Shown piece after piece: positions 22,840 through 34,330 of a stretch of DNA of 64,000 nt. Position 1 is the stretch's first letter, and each line of letters begins with the position of its first letter. Location of the stretch: NCBI RefSeq assembly GCF_949987535.1, contig NC_080080.1, positions 64,819,006 through 64,883,005 of the forward strand, read 5' to 3'. This DNA is from Balaenoptera acutorostrata (taxonomy: Eukaryota; Chordata; Mammalia; Artiodactyla; Balaenopteridae). The position numbers and the translations under genes are program-made. The notes below the pieces were generated by a model. The model saw only the letters and a list, made by a program, of their open reading frames with translations, did not search any database and was not told where the DNA came from.

Positions 22840-24950
22840 AAACACACATTCCAGAGCGTATACATCTCAGTAAGTATTGGTTCCTCCAAAGTGGTCATCT
22901 TAGCATCTTGGGAGGCAGTGTATGTTTGTTTATTTTAGTGATACATGTAAGTTTCCACTTTCAGAAATGTCTTCAGAATTTTCCAAACATTTTTGGTAGC
23001 AATTTTATTACTTTTTGTGGTGGCTTTGATTTTTAGAAATAACTACAAATTATTTGGAGATGTTGGCTAAGTAATATTATTGTTATCTGAAAGTGTGATC
23101 GTAAAAGAAGGCAGCTTCATATGTGTGTATGTGTGTACCTGTGTATGTGTGTGTGTTTGTGTCGGGGAGAGAGAGCAAGAACACATACACTTGAGGTAGA
23201 CAGTCTTGTGAAAGACAGTTCCAAAATGGAATTCTCCAACTGTATTAATTGTTGTTTCCCTAGATGAATATTAATAAGACAGTGCTCATTTGTATACATA
23301 ATTTCTGAGATATTTTAATCATTGTTATTTTATAGTCACATTTTTCATGAGATAAACCCAAGAACTAATGTTAACTATATACATATATATTATATATATT
23401 GAGCTTTGTGAGTTATTCCTACTAGTAGTTTATGATTTATTTTAAGGGCCCCTGTCTTTAAATGTGGGTAATGTGGGTAATGTAGGTAAATTAAGTAATG
23501 AAAAAAGCATGACTTTTTATTGGCATTTTGTTTAATAACTGGAAGACTCTATAATATTACATTAAATAGAGGAGACACTAAGTAATGAAATCATTTGGTA
23601 AAGTAACTGATATGTGTTTATTAAAATAACTTGTTAGAAAAATGTAAATGTTTAAAATAAACTTCTTTTTAAAATTTTAACCATTTCTTATACTCATTAA
23701 CCAGTAAAAAAAAAAAACAAAAAAAAAAACCCTCTCATTTCCAGTTAAATGGCAGAGACTTTTACTTTATTTACTTGTGATGCTAAGTATTTGTATAACT
23801 GAGAGCAGAAAGTATATCATATCACCGAGCAAAATGAAGAAATCCTTCTGAGGCCTGTTATGTGGTATGGTTTTTATAATATGAAGTAATGTACTTAATA
23901 TAATATCTGTAAATTATTGAATGCCATAAACATATTCCTCTATATTTCATTAAATTTTATATATAGTAATATATTTAGCACTTAGAATACCTAAAGGGAC
24001 CAGTCCACTTCTAATTTGAACAGATCAGTTTCATTACATGGCATTTTGGGTTATAGCCAACCATCCCAGCATGTGATATAAAGTAGATTTATTGTTTCAA
24101 TTGCAAATAAAAAATCATACCCAACAAATAAGAGTAAAAACTCTTCCTTTTATCAATAGAATATATTAATTTAGAAATGGGAACAGACTTAAGGTTTTTA
24201 TTCTAACTAGATGATAAAGGAACTCTGAGATTATAATAAAATGTTATTATACTTGACCCTGGGCATTCTACAGTGTCTTGTGATTTGTTTATCTCCATTT
24301 TATTGACACAACACAATTGGAAAAATGTTTTTCCTTCTGTATGCATATAAATCAATAATCTATAAAATTTAAAATGTTACTTGTTAACAAAACTTTACAT
24401 TAAAATTTAAGTTAACTCTTCTTAATAATTTTTAGATTCTAATTACAGTGCAAGTGGCTTACAGTTTGTTGATAATACAGATCGTTTTAAAAGAGTCTTT
24501 GCTCTGAGCCAGGTCATAGATTTTTAATAGAAGGTCATACAACTACTGCTGCATTTTCATATTGTTCAAAAACATGACAAACTTTATATATTCAGACCCA
24601 CTGATCAGACTGAGCTAGCTTTATTTTATATCTTCTTTTGACATTGCCATAGATGGACTTGAAAATCATTCAGTCATCAAACTTCATTGTATACAAAGAT
24701 GAAAGAAGTATGTAGTCGTAGAGGTAAAATGTCAGTTTGGAAAAATGTTATTTTGAAAAATTGTACGTGCTCATTGTAAATCACTTGCAGTTGTGACTAC
24801 TATACTTGCTTCATCATATATGTCTCTATTTAAGCATCTCTCTATTAATCTGTCTTTGGGGGGGAATGCCTTTCAAAGGAGCAGACATTCCTGTACTCTT
24901 CCCCCCCTCAATAATTTAGCATGCATGTCATTAACCTGAGTTTAATATTT
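22840..24950. other. Repeat-poor AT-rich stretch with small simple repeats
   Basis: Contains an impure TG tract at 23119-23162, a short 9-bp tandem 'gggtaatgt' near 23465-23490 and an A-rich run at 23706-23730. No gene seen. Confidence 0.5.
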
Positions 24951-24954
24951 GTTT

Positions 24955-26320
24955 ATGGTTCCTCTGTTTCCTTTTGAGGTAAAATTTACGTACAATAAAA
25001 CACACAAATCCTAAAGTGTACAAGTTGACAAGTTATGACCATATGTCTGTGCAGCTCAAACCCCTATCAAGATATAAAACATTACCATCACCACAAGAAG
25101 TTCCCTCAGGTCCCTTTTCAGTAAATCCCAGCCCTCGCCACCATCAAAGGCAACCGTTGTTCTGGTATTATTCCATGATATATTAGTTTTGCCTGTTCCA
25201 GAACTTTATATAAATGAACTCATATAGTGTACACTCATTTGTGTAATGCTACTTTTACTCAGCAAAACATTTTGGGGATTTATCCATGTTTTTGCATGTA
25301 TCCATGGTTTTTTGTTTTTTTTTTTACTGCCAAATAGTTTAGTATTTTATTGTAGGAATAGGCCACAGTTTGTTTATTCATTCTACTTTTGATAGACAGC
25401 TGTTTCCAGTTTTTAACCACCCTGAGTACAGCTGCTATGAACATTCTTGTAGAAGTCTTTTATGGATATGTTTTCATTTCTCTTGGATCAATCCCTAAGA
25501 GTGAAATTGCTGGGTCATAGGGTAGGTGCACATTTTACATAATACACCGTTTGATGCTCCCACCAACCACGTGCAGAGTTCAGTTGCTGCACATCTTTGC
25601 CAACATTGGGTGTGTCCTTTTAATTTTATCCATAATGGTGGGTGTGTAATGATATCTCATTATGGTTTTAATTTGTTGTTCCCTGATGACTAATGATTTT
25701 GCATACTTCTACGTGTGTTTAATTGGTCATTCATATATTTTTCTTTGTGAAAAGTCTGTTCAAGTTTTTGCCCATTTTAGAATAGGTTGTTTTTTTATTA
25801 AGTTATAGGAGTTCTTTATTGGTATGCTAGATACCAATTCTTTGTCATGTATGCTTTGCAAATATTTTTTTCTCAGTCTTTGGCTTCCTTATTCATTTTC
25901 TTATCAGTGTATTTTCATGAGCACAAGTTTTTAGTTTTGATGCATTCCTTAAAGTTTTACATTATGATTATTTATCTCTGCTTTAAGAAACCTTTGCCTG
26001 GTCCTGATTTGTGAAGATATTCTCCTTTTTTTCATCTAAGAGCTATATAGTTGTAGCTTTTACATTTAGGTCTAAGATAGATCTAAAGTTAATTTTTGTG
26101 TGTAGTGAGAGAAGTCAAGGTTTAAGTTGGTTTGTCTGTTTACATGTCGTGTTCAGTTAGGGAATCCTAACAGAGTTGGATTACTTTGATGTTTTGTTGA
26201 AAATCAAGTGACCAAATAAGTGTGGGTCTATTTCTGAGCTCTTTATTCCATTCCATGAATCAATTTGTCAGTCTATATGCTAATATTACTGTACTTTATA
26301 TTAAATGAATGGTGATTTTT
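24955..26320 (-). mobile_element. L1M LINE fragment, antisense
   Basis: It starts with an L1M 3' UTR ('acacacaaatcctaaagtgt', 'tgtgcagctcaaacccctat'). It continues with the antisense ORF2 C-terminal text ('agtgaaattgctgggtcata', 'gttttaatttgttgttccct', 'ataccaattctttgtcatgt') up to 'aagtgtgggtctatttctga'. Many indels remove any open frame. Confidence 0.88.
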
Positions 26321-26379
26321 AATAGCTTTATTGTAGCTTTATATTAAGTGAATGACCATGTGTAACAGCTTGCATATAT

Positions 26380-26670
26380 GCTGTTGTATGTATGTACCTT
26401 TATTTTCTTGCCAATTTTTACTTTAAAATTTTAATTTAACTTAATTTCCAACTTTGTACTACCATAAAAAAATAACTGCTACGAAAATCCTTGCACATAT
26501 ATCTTTCCCTGCTTGTTGAATTATCTCCTTTCAAGGTTAATTTCTATATGTGGGAATTCTGGGTCAAAGGATGAGGACATTTTTCATTTTGATATATAAA
26601 CCCAATCTGTCTTTTATACTCCCATCAACCTTAGTATTAGAGTACCTGTTTCCTCTTACCATATGAGGAG
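26380..26670 (-). mobile_element. Second old L1 fragment, antisense
   Basis: 'aaaatccttgcacatatatc', 'gggaattctgggtcaaagga' and 'atactcccatcaaccttagt' match an old L1 ORF2/3' region in antisense, out of step with the preceding fragment. Confidence 0.6.
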
Positions 26671-26679
26671 TTAAACTTC

Positions 26680-27430
26680 TAAAAGGTAAATTTTGATAAC
26701 AAGAATTAGTGAACTTGGGCCCTCTGGTTGTGTGTGTCTGTTTATGGGATTGTCATTTACTTATGATTCCTCCTTATTTTTGTCTATGAATTATGTGGAA
26801 AGTATTTTCCAACAGGGTACATCTTGCCAATACGGGGTGATTTACTAAGCCTTAGGTTCTATTTTCGCTTTTGTTGGTAATGACTGTGTATCGATGGGAG
26901 CCGTAGGTGAGATTGACTAAGCTGGTAAGCATCGCTATGACAGTGGAGTCACCTCTGAGAACTTTCACTGAACTCTGTACTTCGGCTCTCAAAAACAACA
27001 AAAAAATCCTTGAACAATAGAAAATAGTCTGGGCTCATTTAATGGATACCTGGTAATTTTCTGACATAATAGTAGCTTGTATTGCACAGTTTACAATGCC
27101 AATCTGAATCAGTAACAATGAAATGCTTTATTATTTTTGTACTCTATATTTGGACTAAACTCTTAAATGTTGAAAGTTGGAAACAAATCTTGGTACTGGA
27201 CCTCTTTTCACCCCCACCCCACTCCACCCCGACTTCTTGGTGATGTGGGGAAGGAATTTTCCATTAACTCTCTTTGTGGCCAGTTTAAAGAAAAAAAAAA
27301 TCAAAACATGCCACATCAGGAAAACACTGAACTATGAGATCTTGCCCAGCTTAACAGTTTCTTTCCTTAAGTATTTTTACATTGCTAAATGAAGCTTAAA
27401 TCTGATTTATTTCTTAAGGGTAAGTATAAT
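26680..27430. other. Repeat-poor stretch
   Basis: No gene or repeat recognised. Confidence 0.45.
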
Positions 27431-27434
27431 GAAT

Positions 27435-27797
27435 GTTGAGCTGGGACGTCAGCAGATGGACATTCTAAGTTCTAAGACATCAAGAAATACATATGTGGGG
27501 CTTCCCTGGTGGCGCAGTGGTTGAGAATCTGCCTGCTAATGCAGGGGACACGGGTTCGAGCCCTGGCCTGGGAAGATCCCACATGCCGCAGAGCGGCTGG
27601 GCCCGTGAGCCACAACTGCTGAGCCTGCGCGTCTGGAGCCTGTGCTCCGCAACGAGAGAGGCCCGCGCATCGCGATGAAGAGTGGCCCCCGCTTGCCACA
27701 ACTGGAGAAAGCCCTCGCACAGAAACGAAGACCCAACACAGCCAAAATCAATCAATCAATCAATCAATCAAACATACGCATCTGATTCAAGATCCTC

Positions 27798-27842
<45 letters not shown>

Positions 27843-27975
27843 AATACATATGTGATCTCTGACAAATTACTGAAATCTCTACTAAATCTTTGTAGGCCTC
27901 AGTTTCCTCATCTGTAAAACTAGGGGCCTGATCTTCGTTATCTCCAAGATCCTTTGCTGTTCTATAATTCTTTGA
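27435..27975 (-). mobile_element. MIR SINE, split by a younger SINE
   Basis: The left part (about 27435-27497) and right part (27855-27975, with 'ggcctcagtttcctcatctg') together form one antisense MIR. The CHR SINE at 27498-27838 interrupts it. Confidence 0.75.
27498..27838 (+). mobile_element. Young CHR-type SINE with 3' extension and 40-nt A tail
   Basis: Starts 'gggcttccctggtggcgcag', with intact A and B boxes ('gggttcgagccctgg'). The tail is (aatc)n rather than (aaat)n, followed by a 30-nt non-SINE segment (27771-27800) and 40 uninterrupted A (27801-27840). The last two A are shared with the target site. The target duplication 'aagaaatacatatgtg' (27482-27497 and 27839-27854) is perfect over 16 bp. 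The pure tail and perfect duplication indicate recent insertion. Confidence 0.96.
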
Positions 27976-30540
27976 TCGAATCTGTTCTAGATTTCTAACA
28001 GCATAAACGTTTGTTTGAAAACCAGTAGATTTTAAATATAGCTTAGCTGAATATTTTGGGTTAGAAAAGAACGTAAGTACAAAAAATTTTTAAATGTGTT
28101 TAAATCCCTTAAACTACAGCTTCCCCAACTGTGCATGCTGTGCCTTCCTAAATAATGTCAGAGCTGAAGTCTAGGGTAACTTTTTCTCGTGCCAGCACAC
28201 ACAGAAATGTTAGGGGAAATAGGCTGTGTGCCTTTCTGAATCACCTGTTGAGAAAATGGGCAACTATTGACAAGTCTGATTCATGGCTGAGTGACTGCTC
28301 TGCTAGCCTTCACATGATCCCCACTGAGCAAAATCTTTGACCGCCTGCTAAACGAGGTCTGTTTGAAGTTTCTTTTTAACATTTCCAAAACGTTAATTCA
28401 GCAGGATGTCTCCACTGGGGTTCTCCATGTCACCAAATCAGCAGCTGTTGAAATCCATTCACTTCAGCATGAAATGTTTTCATAAGTGCTTTTTTTATTT
28501 GTGACAACAGCAAAGTAAACAGAAGACTAAAATTCTACCTCATTCAACATGTACATGTGTTAAAACTGCTTCTGATTGCAGTTTACATTCGTGGTATTTA
28601 TTTGCAAGCATTAATACCAACAGACAGTTTTACTACAGAGCGTTTTCTTTTTAAAGTAATTTATCTAAACATTCATGCTTTGAATAAGTAAGAATTTATA
28701 CTGTGTCTTTAAAGCAAAAGTTTATATTTCTTAGGAAGCCCTGATTTTTGTGTGTGTGTGTCCATAACTGGTTTAGGATATGTTTAAATCTCCAGATGAA
28801 CTATTTGTTAATTTTGCAAATTATAGTAGTGTAATTGTAAAACAGAGTAGTAAAATATGGTAGTATTTATAAATTCTTTCAGAAATTTCCCACTTTAAAA
28901 GGAAAAATATTAAGTTTCCAGGGACATAATTTAACAGGATAAAGTAATGTAAAATTCTTGAGGTAAAGAACTGAGGGCTGGCAAAATCTGATGGTAAAGA
29001 TAAGGCACACCAAGGTCTACAGATTATATTGAATTGTTTAAATAGAGCTGTACTCTTTAGAGCTGGGATCTCTCCATATATCCTTAATTGGCTGCAGAGT
29101 TAGGCATGAGGACTGCTGCATTTTCTCGCTGTGGTTTGAGCTAAGTCCCTTTTTCTGTTTATTCAGGCTTTAAAAGGCTTAAGTGTCGTTTTATAAGTTC
29201 ATTAACTTGCTTAATTCTTTGAGATGCATTTCACTTCCATATTATCAAATTTCATGACACGCAGAGAATTATCAGATCAACCCATTATACAGCCTAGCAG
29301 CATGAAGTCTTTTTCCATCTACAGGGAGAACATTGTGTAAATCAGGCTCTCGGGTTTCAGTGAGAGGCAGAGGGTTGCACGGTGTCCATTTGTCAAGTTG
29401 ATTGCACCGCAGTGAGGTTACATTAGCTTGTCTTTGAACAGAAGTGAAATCTTATGCAAAGCTCCCCTTTCTGTCATTTACACTAACATCCACCCCCTTA
29501 AACCGAGGCCTCGGAGAAAAACAAAGTGATGGCACAATATAATCAGTCACTCAAGTTGTCTGTCATCTGTTTTCTTAAGGAAATGACTTTTAAGTCAGAG
29601 CAGAGAACTGTAGAAAATTAACAGGGGTTGTAGTAGTAAAAGGAGGTGGAATTTTTTTTAAACTGCAGATGTCTTTTTGAGAAGATTTTATATGCAGAAT
29701 GCCAAAAAGGATTCCCCCATCCTCTTTCTTTGATAATGAACCTCCTGAAATGTATTTCTTCTAGAACAATAGACCTACTGCTGTTAACAACTGGAGTCTT
29801 TTTTGCTTAATGCGGCTACATGTTAATGCTCCCGAGAAACTTTCTGAAAACTGAGTCTACAGAACTCTCAGCCTCAGTGGGTCCTCCGACAATCAGCTCA
29901 CCGCCTTTCAGTTCAGAGCTGCCGAACTTCAATTACCTAACGGCAAATCTTGCAGATAGGAGGCTGCTTTGGGGTAAATGGTACTTTAAATGTAAATTAT
30001 TGGCATTTCATTACCTAATATGACACTTAGATAATTTCTTTAAAACTGTTCGCCTCTGTTGAAACCCTAACTGTATTGCCAGTGATGGCCAATCTAAGGC
30101 TGGTGATCAAATTTGCAAGTTTTATTTCCCTAAGCCTGTTTTATGGGCTGAAACACTCAGGTCATTTGCACCCTGTCTCATTCATCATGAAGTAGTTAAA
30201 CTCAGATTGTTAAACCAGGAGAGATTAGCTGACAGACAACAACGGTACATTAGATTAAGGCCTCCTTCGGTTGTACTGAACTATTTATCCATTCCATTTG
30301 TGTGACATTTATAGCAAACTGTGTCTTTTTGGTGGATTTTAAAAGAAGCAGGGAGAGAATTTTAAAACAAGGGGAAATAACCAGTCTTTTTTCAGTAATG
30401 TGATTAATATTTTTTATCTTTTTCGTTTGGTCTATCAGTCACTAACACTGAAGACCTCCTGAAAAAGAAACAACTTGCCAGTGTGCTTAAATGTAGAAGA
30501 AGTCTCCCTTGCATTTGCTCTGTAGACATATTTAATAGTT
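27976..30540. other. Long repeat-free stretch, candidate conserved non-coding DNA
   Basis: About 2.5 kb without a recognisable transposon, in a window where repeats usually occur every kilobase. It has mixed composition, many ATTA/TAAT and ATGCAAA-like motifs and no long open frame. I see no exon. Conservation cannot be judged from one sequence. Confidence 0.4.
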
Positions 30541-30555
30541 ACATTGCTGTTGGTT

Positions 30556-30714
30556 TTTTATTTTTTATTTTTTTTAATAGATCTTTATTGGAGTATAATT
30601 GGTTCACAATACCGTGTTAGTCTCTGTCGCACAACAAAGTGAATCAGCCACGTGCACACATACACCCCCACATCCCCTCCCCCCGAGCCTCCCTCCCACC
30701 CTCCCCATCCCACA
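30556..30714 (-). mobile_element. L1 3' end, strongly 5'-truncated (about 160 bp)
   Basis: 'atctttattggagtataatt' through 'acaaagtgaatcagcc' and the C-rich 'cctccctcccaccctcccc' is the antisense 3' UTR of the L1 type also seen at 1561, 37987 and 41391. No clear target duplication found. Confidence 0.85.
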
Positions 30715-30719
30715 ATCCC

Positions 30720-33180
30720 TTCTGCCAAAGTATTGCTAAGAGCACGTTCAACCTTTTCTTAAAAACTATTCTAGAAAATCTCTGAAGAATTGGTGGAAAA
30801 AATTGACCCATACTTCTCAGTACTGGGGGATAGAAACTTGGATTTTCATTTCAGCTTGTACTTATTTTAATTATAGTTAAATGCATTTTACAAATTGCCA
30901 CTGTTAGTAACCCCTGCAACCCCCCATGAGTTATTAAGCATTGTATTATAGAGAAGCTTTATTGTTTTCTTCCCTTTTGAAACTTATGTGAAGATTTGGA
31001 ATTGGTGAACTCCTGAGAAACCCAAGAGATCAATCTTGATTTGTTTATTTTTCTTAGTGAAGATTTTAATAGCCTGGTATAGCTTTTTTCTCTTTTAAGA
31101 GCATTCCTTATTTCCTCTGTTGAGGAATGAAATATTGTTAAAAGCAACTCATAAATGAAAAAGCGAAAAACAGTTTAAGTAACTGAATCTTTCATTGTCA
31201 ATGAGGAGACCTCAAATTTAAAAGACTGATCTTTAATTGCCCGTTTCCTCATATTTCTTACCAATTTAACCTCAAGGTGATTTTTAGAGATATGGCTTGA
31301 GTGGTCATTTTACCTTTGCTTTGGAGGAATTTATTACTGCTTTATTTCCTTGGACTAGCAGAGACATAAACACTGGATTCTTTGTAATCAAAAGCTATTT
31401 TATGATGAATTCCGTCTTCTAAATAGGAAACGTGTACATATTTTTTTTAACCTTTGAACATTCACAACTGTATGCAAACATGATGTCAATAGCACAGTAA
31501 AAATATAAAAAGTATATATGTTGTTTTCTGACTTTAGTCCCATCTTTTTATTTGGAATTTTAAATTATGTTTGTATATAAAGGTAATTTAAAAATTTATA
31601 CTCTGTATAAGAGTACACTTATATTACCCCGTTGTTCTTTTAAAGGACAAAAAATGTTTATGGTAAAATTTTCATTCTTTCACCCATATATTCCCTAACA
31701 TTTACTGAGTCCAAACTTTGTGCCACAAAACTGAAACTGTTTTTGCCTGGATTAAATATTTGCATCACACAAAATGTTTTTTCTTTAGAGTCAACTGATC
31801 TTTTTCCCAAATTAGATAAGAAAATCTACATTTCAGAATCACTGATTCTCCCACATATTTCATCACAATCAGTTAATATAGGTTATGATTCATTATAAAG
31901 CATGAATTCATTTTTATGTTATATATAGGTTGTGCCTAATGAAAATTTATACTCTGGTTTTTAAGTAACTTTAATCTCTCCTTTCTTAGATGCCAAATGT
32001 TGGTTTTCTCTTGCTGTATCAGTTGTTAATCTGAATCAAGCTAATTTGGTCTGGGATTATTTAAACCACTGTTGAACATTGATAATAATGCCACAATATT
32101 GCCCTGTACAGATATATTTAAAGCTCTTAAGATGTGCCAAGATGCTTTACATGTGCAGTTGGCAAGAAAAGTGTTCTTTTTCACATGGCAGAGTGCAGCA
32201 GGAACAGGCGAGAGTGGGACATTAAACAAACAAACAGGTCAGATCCCCTGTCACCCTCTTTATCAAATAGAAGGGCACTCCAGGGTGTTTACGGGAAAGG
32301 AGAGAAAAGTACATTCTTCATCCATAATCACTGCCATGTTTGGGAGCCCCCTCTGTTATTACAGAAAATTCATAAGTCGTCTGGTCACCTCTTTATTAAT
32401 TTCCAATGACAAGTAGCGGTTTTCAGTTTGGGGAGGAAACACCAGGGTTCCTCTCTTCCATCAATCCAACCAACCTCCACTCCCACCACCCACCAGAGTT
32501 AGTAGCAGGCACTGAGTCCCAAGGTCCTCCCCAGAAGTTAAGTTCTGGAGAATTCTTTCAAAAGGAAGTTCTTTGCATCGTTTCCCTAACTGCCGTATGG
32601 ATAACATTGTCAGCTTGATGGACAAGACAGTTCTTAAGCTGTGACGCCATTAAAATACTTCCTTGCTTGAACGATGCCACAGGTCGGGGGGAAAGAGCAC
32701 ATTACATTTGTCAGTGCCGCCAATTTCAAGAGTCAATGGCCAATGAGAGAGGGAGATTCTGAAATATTAGATACGGTTTTCTGTGACCATTATAAGAGAT
32801 TTTCTTGGATTTCTAGCTTAAAACAACTTTTTAAAAGCAGATATGGAGAATAGGTATTTTTCAGGAGAAACTGAGAGAGCATTTTCTGTTATTAGAGGTC
32901 ACGTTTGGTAAAAATAATTATTTTGCTTTTAATACAAATAGAGAGTTAATAATATGCAAAACCAGTCTCTAGTACAAGCTTACGACTCCAACTCCTTGCA
33001 CATAAAATTTGTTAATTTTTCTCTATTTATCTAATATTTTGAGTAACCTAGAAAGGAGGTAATGTGGAGGAAAGAAAACTCCATTGAATTATTCAAGTGC
33101 TCATTTACTTGAAATAAATCACATAGAAATTTATTTGCACGAAGAGATGTACTAATAGTAAAATTTAAAACTTCACATTT
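30720..33180. other. Repeat-poor stretch
   Basis: No gene or repeat recognised. The part at 32040-32880 has higher GC and complexity than its surroundings. Confidence 0.4.
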
Positions 33181-33345
33181 ACCTTTAATTAATAGATTTA
33201 GTTATTTGTTCATTTACTTATTTATTCAACAAAAATTTAGGTATTTGTTAGGGGCAGGCCCTGGAGATTCAGGAGCCAGCACACAAGATTCCTGTTCTCA
33301 CTGAGAGCACACAATCAATAAGCGGAATGACAGTGTATCATGTAC
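33181..33345. mobile_element. Old interspersed repeat motif
   Basis: 'ttatttattcaacaaaaatt' to 'ggggcaggccctggagattc' and 'cctgttctcactgagagc' follow a common old mammalian repeat whose family I cannot assign. Confidence 0.4.
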
Positions 33346-33639
33346 TTAGTTGATGCAGTTTCAGGTTAGTTGTCCGTGGAGAGAGGCCTGGCCTCCATTT
33401 TTTTCCTCCCTGTCTGGACTCCTTATCAGAAGAATCAAAGATCCTAAACGGTATACCCCAAACTTCCTTGCCAGCCTCTCCTCCCAACTATCCCACAGGC
33501 ACTCCGGCTTTGGCCAAACCACCTAATTTTCCTTGGGCTTTCCTGACTGTTTATTTTGTTCTTGCTTTTTCTTTCATAGTTAAATTGGTTCTTGAAATCC
33601 CATTGCAGAGGTCACCGTTATCCAGAAACATGTTTCTCA

Positions 33640-33775
33640 ATTCTCTAGGCCGGTTCAGAGCCCTCCCTGCCTGAACCTGCATGCACTTTTCACTTCTCTT
33701 CTGGAGACACCTGGTCATTGGATTGTAAGCTCCTCGAGGGCCGAGGACCGTCTCCTAAGTCCACGGAATGGGGCG
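33640..33775 (+). mobile_element. L2-like 3' end
   Basis: 'tggattgtaagctcctcgag' plus 'ggccgaggaccgtctcctaa' is the characteristic L2 3' text. The preceding 150 bp may belong to it. Confidence 0.5.
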
Positions 33776-33779
33776 GAGA

Positions 33780-34230
33780 AGAGAGTCAATGGCTATATAT
33801 CATATTAAACTGATTAATCATTTTAGAACAAATTATTATTTTAAAAATGTAGGGATGTAGTTCTCTAAAAAGCAAAAGAGAGCAACATTTTTAAAATTGC
33901 CTGTAACACCAGTTGCTGGTGCTGAGGACGGCGTCATGAATTCAAATAACAGGGACTGTTCTGGCAGTGCCGGCTGCCATGCTGCTTCTTTTGCCCATGG
34001 GATTTAGAACATGTCCATCGGAATTTGGTCTTGGAAGAAGGATGAAGTACAATTATGATGTAAAATTACTAAATAATTAATAGGGTATGGAAAAAGCAAA
34101 TACCTTAAGGTTATGTCTTTTATTTACTTCTGTCAGAGCCAGTTGTCAAACCTTATTTTATTGGAGAAAACTTTGTAGGGAACCTTAAACTAACCTCCAG
34201 CGTGCGTAGTTTTTGCATTTTTAATTGCCA
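33780..34230. other. Repeat-poor stretch
   Basis: Nothing recognised. A GC-richer patch lies at 33900-34030. Confidence 0.4.
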
Positions 34231-34234
34231 TTGA

Positions 34235-34330
34235 GAGCTGACTGCCTTATCTGGGTCACACAATGAGCTAGTAGCAGAATTAGGAGTCCCAGGCTGCGTC
34301 CTTCTTCTGTGTATAGCAGGAGACAGAAAA
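34235..34330 (+). mobile_element. MIR SINE relic
   Basis: 'ctgggtcacacaatgagcta' followed by 'gcagaattaggagtcccagg' fits the 3' half of the MIR core in sense orientation. Confidence 0.55.
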
